Origin: Psychrobacillus lasiicapitis
GTDB lineage: Bacteria; Bacillota; Bacilli; Bacillales_A; Planococcaceae
DNA length: 64,000 nt
Reading direction: 5' to 3'
Assembly: GCF_006861795.1 (NCBI RefSeq)
Contig: NZ_VDGH01000001.1
Span: 62,001 to 126,000, forward strand
Part shown: positions 41,927-51,185 of the stretch, in pieces
Layout of the letters: each line of letters starts with the position of its first letter
How positions within the stretch are numbered: the first letter of the stretch is position 1
Made by a program: the position numbers and the translations under genes
The notes under the pieces: model-generated
What the model was told of the DNA's origin: nothing
Databases searched by the model: none
The model's input: the letters and a program-made list of their open reading frames with translations, nothing else

Positions 41927-42517
41927 ATGAAAAAATTATTAGCAATGCTATCGATTACCTTGCTTATTCTTGCAGGGTGCGGAAGTGGAGGTAATTTTGA
42001 AGCACAGACGAATTGGAAAGTGGAAGATTTCAATTACAAAAACCAACGTGGGGAAGCTGTTTCACTAGATGATTTAAAAGGAAATGTGTGGTTAGCAAGT
42101 TTCATCTATACAAATTGTACAACGGAATGTCCATTAATGACCTTTAATATGAGTGATGTTCAAAAAGAGCTTGCCGATAAAGGAATAGAAGATTATAAGA
42201 TTGTTTCCTTTACAGCTGATCCTGAGTACGATACACCAGAAGTATTAAAAGAATATATTAGTAATTATGAAGTTCCAGATGAAAGCAAATGGAATCTTTT
42301 AACTGGTTACTCCCAAGAAGATATTAAAAAATTTGCAGCGGATAATTTTAAAACAGCTGCTATAAAAAATCCAAATACGAATGAAGTAATGCATGGCATA
42401 TCCTTCTTTTTGGTTGATCAAAACGGGGTCGTAGTAAAAAACTATAATGGTTATCAAGATGTGCCAAAAGAAGAGATAGTGATGGATGTAGAAGCATTAA
42501 TTGCAGATGGAAAGTAA
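41927..42517 (+). CDS. SCO1/SenC/PrrC lipoprotein (BsSco type)
   Basis: Residues 1-18 are a lipoprotein signal (LLILAGC, Cys18). The thioredoxin-like domain carries copper ligands Cys64 and Cys68 (TNCTTECPLM) and His156 (VMHGISFF). Sco proteins deliver copper to the CuA site of cytochrome c oxidase on the outer face of the membrane. The nearby ccdA cluster is also about cytochrome assembly, though not in the same transcript. 196 residues is the normal length. Confidence 0.92.
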   Translation: MKKLLAMLSITLLILAGCGSGGNFEAQTNWKVEDFNYKNQRGEAVSLDDLKGNVWLASFIYTNCTTECPLMTFNMSDVQKELADKGIEDYKIVSFTADPEYDTPEVLKEYISNYEVPDESKWNLLTGYSQEDIKKFAADNFKTAAIKNPNTNEVMHGISFFLVDQNGVVVKNYNGYQDVPKEEIVMDVEALIADGK

Positions 42518-42546
42518 AAAAGAACCCAAAGCGGGTTCTTTTTTTT
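42515..42546. terminator. bidirectional terminator, sco / mscL
   Basis: AAAAAAGAACCC pairs with GGGTTCTTTTTT around AAAGC, with a further T-run. Confidence 0.9.
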
Positions 42547-42934
42547 ATGCACCATTTTGCTTTTTAAGTAAGTCTCTGATTTCTTCTAATAATACTTCTT
42601 TCGCATCTACAGGTGGAGCTTCTTTTATAGCTTCGACAACGTCTTCTTTTCGTTTAAATTTAGATAATAAGCGAACAAACAAAAAGATAGAAAAAGAGAT
42701 GACGATAAAATCAAAAACAGACTGTATAAAGTTGCCGTATAAAATTTCTGTTTCCTTGTACTTAAATGATAAGGAAGTGAAATCAACACCATTTAATAGA
42801 AGTCCAACTAACGGAGTAATAATATTTTCTACTAATGAAGATACAATTTTTCCAAAAGCAGCTCCAATAACAACTGCTACAGCTAGATCTAGTACATTTC
42901 CTTTGAAAGCGAACTCTTTAAAGTCTTTCCACAT
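42545..42934 (-). CDS. mscL: large-conductance mechanosensitive channel MscL
   Basis: 129 residues: an amphipathic start MWKDFKEFAFKGNVLDLAVAVVIGAAFGKIVSSLVENIITPLVG read in order, with the Gly/Ala-rich first helix. A periplasmic loop follows, then the second helix VFDFIVISFSIFLFVRLL, and a charged C-terminal bundle. It opens under membrane tension as an osmotic safety valve. ATG 42934 follows GGAGGTGAT. Confidence 0.95.
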   Translation of the reverse strand: MWKDFKEFAFKGNVLDLAVAVVIGAAFGKIVSSLVENIITPLVGLLLNGVDFTSLSFKYKETEILYGNFIQSVFDFIVISFSIFLFVRLLSKFKRKEDVVEAIKEAPPVDAKEVLLEEIRDLLKKQNGA

Positions 42935-43119
42935 ATATTATCACCTCCATTGTGCCATACTACAAAAAAATGATATAAATGTATAGTGAGTTTCGACATA
43001 TTTCGATATGTTTAGACTACTTTTTTGCGAGAAAACATGCTATTGTTTTCTTTGAGTAAAAGACGGGTAAGATAGACGAGGACACAAAAGTATTTCGTGA
43101 AATAGGTGAATAAAGCTAT

Positions 43120-43815
43120 ATGAAGCAAAAGAAGAACACATCCTATAAAACTAAAGCTTGGATAATTATTTTACTTCTCCCCATTACGATTACCGTATAT
43201 ATACTGTTGATCATCGGGTGGAAAGAATTACAGAGAATACCGGTAGTAATGGAATGGGCGGAATCCATTCATCTTAAATCATTTTCTCAAGAAAAATTAG
43301 ATATCCCCGAAGAATATATTACCATATACAAAGAAGCAGAAGAGATTTATGGTGTGCCATGGACATTACTCGCTGCCCATCACCGAATGGAAACTATATT
43401 TTCAACCATGGATCCACTGCTTTCTCCTGTAGGAGCAGAGGGGCATATGCAGTTCATGCCATGTACCTTTGTAGGCTGGTCGCATCCCAGCTGTAGCGGG
43501 TTAGGACAAGGCGATATTCCTGAAAAGGACAAAGTAAATCCTGAAATAATTGCGGAGTACGGAGGATATGGAGTGGATGCAAATAAGGATGGAGTGGCTG
43601 ATCCTTATGATATAGAAGATGCCATTTTCAGTGCGGCAAATTATTTAGCAGCAAGCGGAGCAGCAGATGGTGAATTAGAAAAGGCGATTTTTAATTACAA
43701 CCGGAGCGATAAATACGTAGAAGACGTGTTGTATTTTTATCATTTATACGAAAGTCAGCTGGAAGCACTCCAATCTGCATCTGCTTTACAAACAGGAAAA
43801 AAGGATGGACTCTAA
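43120..43815 (+). CDS. membrane-anchored lytic transglycosylase (SLT domain)
   Basis: One N-terminal helix (about 13-32) anchors an extracytoplasmic SLT-type domain. YGVPWTLLAAHHRMETIFS holds the presumed catalytic Glu, SPVGAEGHMQFMPCTFVGW is the goose-lysozyme-like GxMQFMP motif, and DIEDAIFSAANYLAASGAADG ends AIFNYNRSDKYVEDVL. It would cleave peptidoglycan near the membrane. Gly-Leu-Gly in the usual SPVGAxGPMQ is Glu-Gly-His here. Confidence 0.85.
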   Translation: MKQKKNTSYKTKAWIIILLLPITITVYILLIIGWKELQRIPVVMEWAESIHLKSFSQEKLDIPEEYITIYKEAEEIYGVPWTLLAAHHRMETIFSTMDPLLSPVGAEGHMQFMPCTFVGWSHPSCSGLGQGDIPEKDKVNPEIIAEYGGYGVDANKDGVADPYDIEDAIFSAANYLAASGAADGELEKAIFNYNRSDKYVEDVLYFYHLYESQLEALQSASALQTGKKDGL

Positions 43816-43833
43816 ATGGAGCCCATCCTTTTG
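43799..43833. terminator. bidirectional terminator
   Basis: AAAAGGATGGACTC pairs with GAGCCCATCCTTTT (one mismatch). It spans the stop codon of the transglycosylase gene and faces the minus-strand gene's end. Confidence 0.8.
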
Positions 43834-43834
43834 C

Positions 43835-44089
43835 TTATTTACGTGTGGATTTTAAAATAAGACTTAAAATGAATACTAAAATAATGGCACCGATTAATGC
43901 AGGAATAATAGCCATGTCCCAAACTATTGGTCCAAAGTCTGAGAATATTAGTCCACCAATCCAAGCACCAATAATACCTGCAATGATATTACCGATGATA
44001 CCACCTGGAATGTCTTTACCTAATATTAATCCTGCTAACCATCCAATAATACCACCGATTATCAAATATAAAATGAATCCCATTTTCAT
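43835..44089 (-). CDS. GlsB/YeaQ/YmgE-family small membrane protein
   Basis: 84 residues, three glycine-rich hydrophobic helices: LIIGGIIGWLAGLILGKDIPGGIIGNIIAGIIGAWIGG in order. That is the transglycosylase-associated (GlsB/YeaQ) pattern seen in general-stress proteins. Start ATG 44089 is four bases after AAGGAG; the second ATG (44083) is also possible. Confidence 0.88.
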   Translation of the reverse strand: MKMGFILYLIIGGIIGWLAGLILGKDIPGGIIGNIIAGIIGAWIGGLIFSDFGPIVWDMAIIPALIGAIILVFILSLILKSTRK

Positions 44090-44598
44090 TCATCTCCTTG
44101 TAAGAATGTTGTATTGTTGTACATTCTTTATATAACCAAGCGTGAGAAAAATTAAACATGCAATCATTATTTTTATTTCGGCCTGTACCTTATCATCAAT
44201 GCTACTTCTTAGGATTGAAGCTGCAACGGCTGACTCATGAGCGACTATAGAAAAGCATGAAGGTGTATGCAACATAAATATCCTGACATATGAATTTCTT
44301 CAATTGGACGTTCATATAGAAAGAAGGTGCAAATTAGTAAACAAAAGAACTGTATTGATTTTTGTACATTTAAATAATACTCACTATATAATGCACGTCC
44401 TGTCGTGTGTCGAATATTATGAAGAGGAAATAATATATGCGTTGGATGGAATGGTTTATTTTCTTTGTGTAAATCTAAAGCGAAAATGAGCTAATAGTAT
44501 GCTTTTCAACTAAAAACACTTCTTCCTAAATAACTATTGGTAAGAATGAATAAAATGAAAAACCTATAGTATACTATAAAGTTACTATTCAAAATATT
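44090..44598. other. 510-base stretch without a confident gene
   Basis: A plus-strand frame from TTG 44304 to TGA 44487-44489 would encode 61 residues (VLIFVHLNNTHYIMHVLSC, YALDGMVYFLCVNLKRK) after AGAAGGTG at poor spacing; I leave it uncalled. The rest is AT-rich with no recognised gene. Confidence 0.35.
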
Positions 44599-44627
44599 TT
44601 GCAATTTGATGTTGCGGCGTGTATAAT
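44599..44627 (+). promoter_or_regulatory. predicted sigma-A promoter of the 35-aa gene
   Basis: TTGCAA (44599-44604), 17-base spacer, TATAAT (44622-44627), 24 bases before the small ORF's start codon. Confidence 0.6.
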
Positions 44628-44650
44628 AACAAAAAAAGGGAGTGGAGAAT

Positions 44651-44758
44651 ATGGACATTGAAGTGACAAAGAAGTTAAATAAGCAAGGGGTATGGTTCGC
44701 GATTCTCCATACAGTATTCATCTTAAATTTAGCAATAGACATATTTTCATTACACTAG
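44651..44758 (+). CDS. small membrane protein, 35 aa
   Basis: ATG 44651 is preceded by AAGGGAGTGGAGA and a good promoter and followed by a strong terminator, so this is a complete small transcription unit. The peptide is MDIEVTKKLNKQGVWFAILH, TVFILNLAIDIFSLH: a basic N-terminus and one hydrophobic helix. Family not recognised. The short untranslated leader (about 17 bases) and strong signals make it a credible gene. Confidence 0.65.
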   Translation: MDIEVTKKLNKQGVWFAILHTVFILNLAIDIFSLH

Positions 44759-44777
44759 ATAAATAATTTATAATTAT

Positions 44778-44814
44778 AAAACGACCAAATGCATCCAACT
44801 CATTTGGTCGTTTT
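44778..44814. terminator. bidirectional terminator, small gene / yfkAB
   Basis: AAAACGACCAAATG pairs perfectly with CATTTGGTCGTTTT. Confidence 0.9.
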
Positions 44815-44818
44815 ACTG

Positions 44819-45928
44819 TTATTTTACAGAACCGCTCTTAAACTCTGTTTCTTTATAATACATATTTTTTACTAGAATGTTAGGGCCTAAGCATTTTACT
44901 GCTGGGCAATGACAGTTCAATGACTTAGATAATGGGGAAGCGAGCCATTTATCAAAAATAGCAGGAAGGGTATTCATTTGAATATTTCCAAGCTTCGGTG
45001 CATCTCCAAAGTCCGTTACAATCACTTCACCCGAAAAAATATTAATATTTAAACGAGATCTGCCATCAGGGTCGTTTCGAACTGAAACATTTTTTGCTTT
45101 TTTTAGTTTACTTAAAAGCTCTAGACTTCTTTCATTTTGACTGCAAGGATAAAACGGCAAGGTCCCGAATAGCATCCATGTATCTTCATCACGATAATCT
45201 AATAATTGCTCAATCGCATCATGCGTTTCTTCTAACGTAAGTGTTGATAGTGTGCTGGCGTAGTCTGAAGGGTACATAGGGTGAATTTCATGCCTTGCGC
45301 ATTTCATTTCTTCCACTACCTGCTTATGGATATGCTCAAGATATGGGAGCGTTTTTTTGTTTAACATGGTCTCTGCTGAAACCATAACGCCCATTTCTGA
45401 GAGCATTCGACTGTTGTCGATCATTCGCTGGAACAATTTCGCGCGTTGTACATATGTCGGTTTTCTATCCATCATCGCAAAGCCAGTTTCAACAAATTCG
45501 TCAATTGTACCCCAATTATGCGATATATGTAAGACGTCTAGGAACGGAGCGATCAGTAAATATCTATCTGTGTCTAACGTAAGGTTGGAGTTTATTTGTG
45601 TTCGGACACCCCGACTTTTAGCGTACTTTAAAAGTGGTAGTACATAATTCATAACTGATTTCTTGGAGAGCATGGGTTCTCCGCCTGTAATGCTAATTGT
45701 TTTTAGGTGAGGTATTTCTTCTAGTCTCGTCAAAATTAATTCGATAGGAAGAGCCTCATCATCTTTTGTTTGTAGTGTATATCCAACTGCACAGTGTGCA
45801 CAGCGCATATTACAAAGATTAGTTGTAGTGAATTCAATATTGGATAATGTAAGTTTACCGTGCGTTTCGATATCACGATAAGCTTCCCACGGATCATTGG
45901 TTGGTGTCATTTTGCTTTTTGTTATCAT
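44819..45928 (-). CDS. yfkAB: radical SAM/CxCxxxxC protein YfkAB
   Basis: ATG 45928 follows GGAAAGGAAG; the frame begins upstream at TTG 45946 inside that site. The 369 residues have the radical SAM cluster motif CNMRCAHC (Cys39, Cys43, Cys46), ITGGEPML for SAM binding, and a C-terminal CHCPAVKC (Cys339, Cys341, Cys346). This is the CxCxxxxC motif that names the YfkAB family. These enzymes make a 5'-deoxyadenosyl radical; the substrate is unknown. Confidence 0.9.
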   Translation of the reverse strand: MITKSKMTPTNDPWEAYRDIETHGKLTLSNIEFTTTNLCNMRCAHCAVGYTLQTKDDEALPIELILTRLEEIPHLKTISITGGEPMLSKKSVMNYVLPLLKYAKSRGVRTQINSNLTLDTDRYLLIAPFLDVLHISHNWGTIDEFVETGFAMMDRKPTYVQRAKLFQRMIDNSRMLSEMGVMVSAETMLNKKTLPYLEHIHKQVVEEMKCARHEIHPMYPSDYASTLSTLTLEETHDAIEQLLDYRDEDTWMLFGTLPFYPCSQNERSLELLSKLKKAKNVSVRNDPDGRSRLNINIFSGEVIVTDFGDAPKLGNIQMNTLPAIFDKWLASPLSKSLNCHCPAVKCLGPNILVKNMYYKETEFKSGSVK

Positions 45929-46057
45929 GTAAATCTTCCTTTCCAATATAATATTGTCTCATACTCTTATGAAAATGAAAATATAACTCGGCAGAAAGAT
46001 TGCACGGAGGAGCGATGGGGTATAAGATAAATAACCAGATAAGAGTGGAGGAATTAC

Positions 46058-46561
46058 ATGTTTATTGGAAAAAATAATGAAATTAGAGCTGCCCTTTTTC
46101 AGCAAGTGGATACATTGACGGATTTAGAATTCAACAAAAAACCAGACCCCGAATCTTGGTCTCCAAAAGAAATCATCGATCATTTGGTGAAAATGGAACA
46201 AACGATTACCAAAGGGATAAAAGCTCAATTAGCTAATCCGGAAAGTCCGAAAGCAAAGAAAAAACCAATACAGCTTTCGACATTACGATTCATAAAAGTA
46301 AAAGCACCAAGCCATACAGTGCCTACCTCAGATTACGAAACGAAGGAAAAGATGAAGCTGTTACTTCATGAAGCTAGAATGGAATTGCTTTCTGTCTACA
46401 CATCTAGCCATCCTAATGCTTTAAAAACAAAATCATTGAAGCACCCTGTTTTTGGGAAAGTTCCCCTCATACAATGGTTTCCTTTCGTAGGCTTGCATGA
46501 GAAAAGACATTTAAAACAATTAGAAAATACGATTGAGAAATTAAAAGGTCATAAGGAATAG
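46058..46561 (+). CDS. DinB-family protein, 167 aa
   Basis: A DinB_2-type four-helix protein: SWSPKEIIDHLVKMEQTITKGI supplies the first metal His and GLHEKRHLKQLENTI the later His pair. It differs from the DinB protein at 9588 by a Lys-rich insert (NPESPKAKKKPIQ). ATG 46058 follows GTGGAGGA. Confidence 0.83.
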   Translation: MFIGKNNEIRAALFQQVDTLTDLEFNKKPDPESWSPKEIIDHLVKMEQTITKGIKAQLANPESPKAKKKPIQLSTLRFIKVKAPSHTVPTSDYETKEKMKLLLHEARMELLSVYTSSHPNALKTKSLKHPVFGKVPLIQWFPFVGLHEKRHLKQLENTIEKLKGHKE

Positions 46562-46588
46562 TTATCACTTATAATAATTTTAATGTAA

Positions 46589-46617
46589 TTTACTTATCGA
46601 CTTTATTCGAGTATGAT
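46589..46617 (+). promoter_or_regulatory. predicted promoter of the aconitase gene
   Basis: TTTACT (46589-46594), 17-base spacer, TATGAT (46612-46617), about 60 bases before the start codon. CcpC-type dyads could not be fixed. Confidence 0.45.
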
Positions 46618-46677
46618 TGAAGTTGGAGAGAAGTCACTAGAATAGAGTCTTTTCAATAGACATTAGGAGGAAAAGTT

Positions 46678-49386
46678 ATGGCAAAAAGTAATTTACACAA
46701 CAGCCGTGCTTCTTTTTCTGTAAATGGTAAAGAGTATAACTACTACCGTTTAGCAGCTTTAGAAGAAGCTGGAATCGCAAATGTTTCACGCCTTCCTTAT
46801 TCAATCAAAGTATTATTAGAATCAGTTTTACGTCAATATGACGGCTATGTAATCAAAGATGATCATGTAAACCAATTAGCAAAATGGGGAAAAGATGCAA
46901 ATACAGAAGCGGAAGTTCCATTTAAACCTTCACGTGTAGTACTACAAGATTTCACTGGGGTTCCAGTAGTTGTAGATCTAGCATCACTACGTTCTGCGAT
47001 GAAAGAAATGGGTGGCAACCCAGACAAGATTAACCCTGCAATTCCAGTTGACCTTGTAATTGACCACTCTGTACAAGTAGACAAATATGGTACAGATACA
47101 GCATTAAAAGTAAATATGGATCTTGAGTTTGAACGTAATGCAGAGCGTTATAATTTCCTTAAATGGGCACAAACTTCTTACAACAATTTCCGCGCTGTTC
47201 CGCCAGCAACAGGTATTGTTCACCAGGTAAACTTAGAATACTTAGCGCCAATCGTGCATGTGAATGAAGATGCGGATGGCACATTAGAAACTTTCCCAGA
47301 TTCAGTAGTAGGTACTGACTCTCATACAACAATGATTAACGGTCTAGGTGTATTAGGATGGGGTGTAGGTGGTATCGAAGCAGAAGCAGGAATGCTTGGA
47401 CAACCTTCATATTTCCCGATTCCGGAAGTAATCGGTGTTAAATTAGTGGGAGATCTTCCAAACGGAACAACTGCTACTGACTTGGCGCTTAAAGTTACGC
47501 AAGTATTGCGTCAACGCGGCGTGGTTGGTAAATTTGTTGAGTTCTTCGGTCCTGGTGTATCTAAATTGCCACTAGCTGACCGTGCAACAATTGCAAATAT
47601 GGCTCCTGAATATGGTGCAACTTGTGGTTACTTTGCAATTGATGAAGAATCACTTAACTATTTACGACTAACTGGTCGTGAAGAAGATCATATTGCTGTA
47701 GTAGAAGCTTACTTAAAAGCAAATGATATGTTCTTTGATCCAACATTAGAACCTGTTTATACAGATGTAATTGAAATCAACCTAGCTGATATTCAAGCAA
47801 ACCTTTCTGGACCAAAACGTCCGCAAGATTTGATTCCACTTTCTGACATGAAAGCTCGTTACCATGAAGCAGTTGTTGCTCCTCAAGGTACACAAGGTTT
47901 CGGTTTATCAGAAAAAGAATTCGACAAAACGGCAACTGCTAAATTTGCAGAAGGTGATGTAACAATTCCAACAGGTGCTGTAGCAATCGCTGCAATCACA
48001 TCTTGTACGAATACATCTAACCCATACGTTATGTTAGCTGCTGGTTTAGTTGCGAAAAAAGCAGTTGAAAAAGGCTTAACAGTTCCTGCATACGTAAAAA
48101 CATCTTTAGCACCAGGTTCAAAAGTTGTAACTGGTTATCTAGAAGATTCAGGACTAAACGAATATCTTGATAAAATTGGTTTCAATACAGTTGGTTACGG
48201 ATGTACTACATGTATCGGTAACTCAGGTCCATTACTTCCTGAAATTGAAAAAGCAATCGTTGACGAAGATCTTTTCGTAACTTCTGTTCTTTCTGGTAAC
48301 CGTAACTTTGAAGGACGTGTACACCCACTTGTAAAAGCTAACTACTTGGCTTCACCACCATTAGTTGTTGCTTATGCACTTGCTGGAACTGTAGATATCG
48401 ATTTACAAAAAGATTCATTAGGAAAAGATAAAGATGGCAATGACGTATTTTTTGCAGACATCTGGCCTTCAACTGATGAAGTAAATGCAGTGTTGAATAA
48501 AGTAGTTACTCGTGAATTATTCCAAAAAGAATATGCACGTGTATTTGATGAAAACGAAGCATGGAACGCAATTGAAACATCAACTGAGTCTCTATATTCG
48601 TTTGATGATACATCCACTTATATTCAAAACCCACCATTCTTCCAAGGATTATCTAAGGAGCCTGGTGATATTCAAACACTTGCTGGACTTCGCGTAGTTG
48701 CGAAATTCGGTGACTCAATCACTACTGACCATATTTCACCAGCAGGTGCGATTGGTAAAGATACACCAGCAGGTAAATACTTGCGCGAAAATGGTGTAGA
48801 AATCCGTGATTTCAACTCGTACGGATCTCGTCGTGGTAACCACGAAGTAATGATGCGTGGAACATTTGCGAACATCCGTATTCGTAACCAAATTGCTCCA
48901 GGTACAGAAGGTGGATACACTACTTACTGGCCAACTGGCGAAATTATGGCAATCTATGATGCTGCAATGAAATATCAAGAAGAGGGTACTGGATTAGTAG
49001 TTCTTGGCGGTAAAGACTACGGAATGGGATCATCTCGTGACTGGGCAGCTAAAGGGACAAACCTTTTAGGTATTAAAGCTGTAATTACGGAAAGCTTTGA
49101 ACGTATTCACCGTTCAAATCTAGTAATGATGGGTGTTTTACCACTTAATTTCTTACCAGGTGAAAATGCTGATACACTAGGTTTAACTGGTAAAGAAGAG
49201 ATTAGTATTAATATTGCAGAAGGTGTTAAACCTCGTGATATTTTACAAGTTACTGCTAAAGCAGAAGATGGTACGGAAAAACAATTCAACGTACTTGCTC
49301 GCTTTGACTCTGAAGTAGAAGTTGACTACTACCGTCACGGTGGTATCCTTCAAATGGTACTTCGTAACAAAGTATTAGAAGCATAA
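46678..49386 (+). CDS. acnA: aconitate hydratase (aconitase A/CitB)
   Basis: 902 residues with all aconitase blocks. [41 protein letters not shown] (read in order), [12 protein letters not shown] (first cluster Cys), and [14 protein letters not shown] (the other two [4Fe-4S] ligands) are present. The swivel domain has [10 protein letters not shown]. It interconverts citrate and isocitrate in the TCA cycle; the Bacillus homologue is also an RNA-binding regulator under iron limitation. ATG 46678 follows AGGAGG. Codon use is more biased than in the neighbours, as expected for a highly expressed gene. Confidence 0.97.
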   Translation: MAKSNLHNSRASFSVNGKEYNYYRLAALEEAGIANVSRLPYSIKVLLESVLRQYDGYVIKDDHVNQLAKWGKDANTEAEVPFKPSRVVLQDFTGVPVVVDLASLRSAMKEMGGNPDKINPAIPVDLVIDHSVQVDKYGTDTALKVNMDLEFERNAERYNFLKWAQTSYNNFRAVPPATGIVHQVNLEYLAPIVHVNEDADGTLETFPDSVVGTDSHTTMINGLGVLGWGVGGIEAEAGMLGQPSYFPIPEVIGVKLVGDLPNGTTATDLALKVTQVLRQRGVVGKFVEFFGPGVSKLPLADRATIANMAPEYGATCGYFAIDEESLNYLRLTGREEDHIAVVEAYLKANDMFFDPTLEPVYTDVIEINLADIQANLSGPKRPQDLIPLSDMKARYHEAVVAPQGTQGFGLSEKEFDKTATAKFAEGDVTIPTGAVAIAAITSCTNTSNPYVMLAAGLVAKKAVEKGLTVPAYVKTSLAPGSKVVTGYLEDSGLNEYLDKIGFNTVGYGCTTCIGNSGPLLPEIEKAIVDEDLFVTSVLSGNRNFEGRVHPLVKANYLASPPLVVAYALAGTVDIDLQKDSLGKDKDGNDVFFADIWPSTDEVNAVLNKVVTRELFQKEYARVFDENEAWNAIETSTESLYSFDDTSTYIQNPPFFQGLSKEPGDIQTLAGLRVVAKFGDSITTDHISPAGAIGKDTPAGKYLRENGVEIRDFNSYGSRRGNHEVMMRGTFANIRIRNQIAPGTEGGYTTYWPTGEIMAIYDAAMKYQEEGTGLVVLGGKDYGMGSSRDWAAKGTNLLGIKAVITESFERIHRSNLVMMGVLPLNFLPGENADTLGLTGKEEISINIAEGVKPRDILQVTAKAEDGTEKQFNVLARFDSEVEVDYYRHGGILQMVLRNKVLEA

Positions 49387-49809
49387 TTAAATAGAAAAGA
49401 GCCTAATTCACTTTTCCTGTGAATTAGGTTTTTTTTATGAAGTTTGTGCGGTAAAGTTTTAACAGGTGACCACCGCTTTTTATCCCTCTTACGACCAAGC
49501 CAATCAAGCGGATGCTTTTTGCATTAGGGAGAAGGCTTTCCGTCACTATTTAAAAAGTGAAGGTTTGATATTTCTAGATAGTTAAAATTATTGGTATCTC
49601 AATCCAAGTAAACTTGGTATATAAAAAAGTGGTTGCTCATGCGCTATTTTGGTTGTTTTCCAAGAAGACTTGATTGCTTTCAATGACTTGTTGGTTGCTC
49701 TTAGCCATTAATTGGATTCGTCTCAGGCTCTTTAATGTGGATTGCTGATTTTCATTGGTATGAATAGCTTTTTAACTGTTGGCATATTATCAGAGTAAAT
49801 GGTGTAGGA
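49387..49809. other. gap after aconitase
   Basis: After the terminator (49398-49436) nothing recognisable is encoded: all frames are broken every 20-30 codons. A CCAAG/CTTGG mini-dyad lies near 49604-49617. Confidence 0.45.
49398..49436 (+). terminator. Rho-independent terminator of the aconitase gene
   Basis: CCTAATTCAC (49402-49411) pairs perfectly with GTGAATTAGG (49419-49428), followed by eight T. Confidence 0.92.
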
Positions 49810-50226
49810 GTGGCTGAGGCGAAAAAAAGAAAAAAAGGTTTTGTCGTGGGTACACTTATTTTGTTTGCTTCTCTTTCTTTTCTGTTCTTTACAAATGTTC
49901 CAAAGGCAGTACTTGAGATTTGTTCACCACTATTTCAAAATGGATCGTTAGAAATGCAAATGATGCAGCTAACGCTTATGGAGAAAGGTGGATTGTATGA
50001 CCAAGTCGGAGAAAGATTAAAAGAAAAAGGCTTCGAGCACGATATTCTTGGAGGGATAACAGAAAAAGATAAAATATTAGTCAAATTTGTGCTTAAGAAT
50101 CAAGAAGCTAGCGACAAAAGACAGGAAGAAATTATGGATATTTTTCATGATTATATTGAAAAAAACAACTTAAACACCCAAACATTTGATGTGAAAGTAA
50201 GTAATGACACTAGTACAAACTGGTGA
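49810..50226 (+). CDS. small membrane-anchored hypothetical protein, 138 aa
   Basis: A basic N-terminus (MAEAKKRKKGF) and one hydrophobic helix (about 12-30) precede a polar extracytoplasmic domain (YDQVGERLKEKGFEHDILGG, LVKFVLKNQEASDKRQEEIM). GTG 49810 is the only initiation codon near the front, though AGGA lies directly against it. Family not recognised. Confidence 0.6.
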   Translation: MAEAKKRKKGFVVGTLILFASLSFLFFTNVPKAVLEICSPLFQNGSLEMQMMQLTLMEKGGLYDQVGERLKEKGFEHDILGGITEKDKILVKFVLKNQEASDKRQEEIMDIFHDYIEKNNLNTQTFDVKVSNDTSTNW

Positions 50227-50231
50227 CGAAT

Positions 50232-50262
50232 AAAACACCTTTCATCTTCAAAAGGTGTTTTA
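50232..50262. terminator. bidirectional terminator
   Basis: AAAACACCTTT pairs with AAAGGTGTTTT. Confidence 0.85.
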
Positions 50263-50272
50263 TTATGCATTG

Positions 50273-50818
50273 CTATTGATCCTTCCAATCTGGTCTAACA
50301 ATCGAAAAAATATAGGCATCATTCGATTTGTCATTTTGATAAATATATCCTCTTAATAGCCCTTCTTTTTGAAAGCCTAAGTTTAATAGTAGCTTAAAAG
50401 AAGGCTCGTTCTCCGGAAAAGTAATTGCTCCTATGCGATATAAATCTAATTTTTCAAAGCAATATTTAATAACCGTCTGTGCAGCTTCGCTAATAATACC
50501 TCTTCTCCAGTAATCTGGCTTTAAATCATATCCTATTTCCGTTTTTTTACTAGTTATTTGAAGATTGTTCAACCCAATCGTTCCTACAAATACCTCTGTA
50601 TCTTTAAGTGTTATACCCCATCGGATAGATCGCTTTTCTTGAAAATTTTTCTGAAATGAGTTTACTAGATTCATCGCTTGGTTTATGCCTGTGAACTGCG
50701 CCATGCCATAATATTTTGTAACTCTCTCATCGGAAAAAATTGAAAAAACATCATTGATATGAACTTCAGTAATCTCAATTAGTTTCAGTAGATCCGTTTC
50801 TAAAATTGGAAATTCCAT
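50273..50818 (-). CDS. GNAT family N-acetyltransferase, RimJ/RimL type
   Basis: 181 residues; IEITEVHINDVFSIFSDERVTKYYG-like N-terminus in order, acetyl-CoA loop GYDLKPDYWRRGIISEAAQTVI, and the late segment PSFKLLLNLGFQKEGLLRGYIYQ. It is a paralogue in pattern of the gene at 8955. Start ATG 50818 follows AAAGGGA. Confidence 0.87.
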   Translation of the reverse strand: MEFPILETDLLKLIEITEVHINDVFSIFSDERVTKYYGMAQFTGINQAMNLVNSFQKNFQEKRSIRWGITLKDTEVFVGTIGLNNLQITSKKTEIGYDLKPDYWRRGIISEAAQTVIKYCFEKLDLYRIGAITFPENEPSFKLLLNLGFQKEGLLRGYIYQNDKSNDAYIFSIVRPDWKDQ

Positions 50819-50935
50819 TTAAATGGTCCCTTTCTTTGTCGCATATATTATTGAAGAATATCTTAACATACTTCTATATTTCATGATACATCTGAATTAT
50901 CATTTAATTAAGACAATTAATATGGTAGAATTAGT

Positions 50936-51150
50936 ATAAAGTGAAACTTCAATCAGTGGGGGTTCTTCATCCCCCGCTGATTGTTAGTTGTGTCCCACAC
51001 GATGTGGGTCACACAGACGTTGCAACACGACGTTGCGTACTTAGTCTGGGATCATTTCATCGGGCTTTTACGGGCAGTTGATCTCCCCTTTATCTTTTCG
51101 CTTTTTTTCAATCTTGAAGTGAGTCTTAATGCCCGTTAATGCGAGATAAA
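50936..51150 (-). repeat. structured intergenic repeat, copy 3 (inverted, about 215 bp)
   Basis: The reverse complement reads TTTATCTCGCATTAACGGGC at one end and ATTGAAGTTTCACTTTAT at the other, matching copies 1 and 2 near 38.1-38.4 kb. It keeps the CAATCAG..GGGGG/CCCCC..CTGATTG hairpin (50950-50983) and CTGCCCGTAAAAGCCCGAT. It has a different expansion arm (TGTCCCACACGATGTGGG; ACGTTGC..GTTGCGT). It ends 36 bases before the regulator gene. Confidence 0.72.
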
Positions 51151-51185
51151 TGATGATGCTACTTAATCATGATCGGAGGTAGAGG

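Noticed and set aside
44304-44489. 61-codon plus-strand ORF
   Set aside because: The start is a TTG without a correctly spaced ribosome site; hydrophobicity and composition are not decisive.
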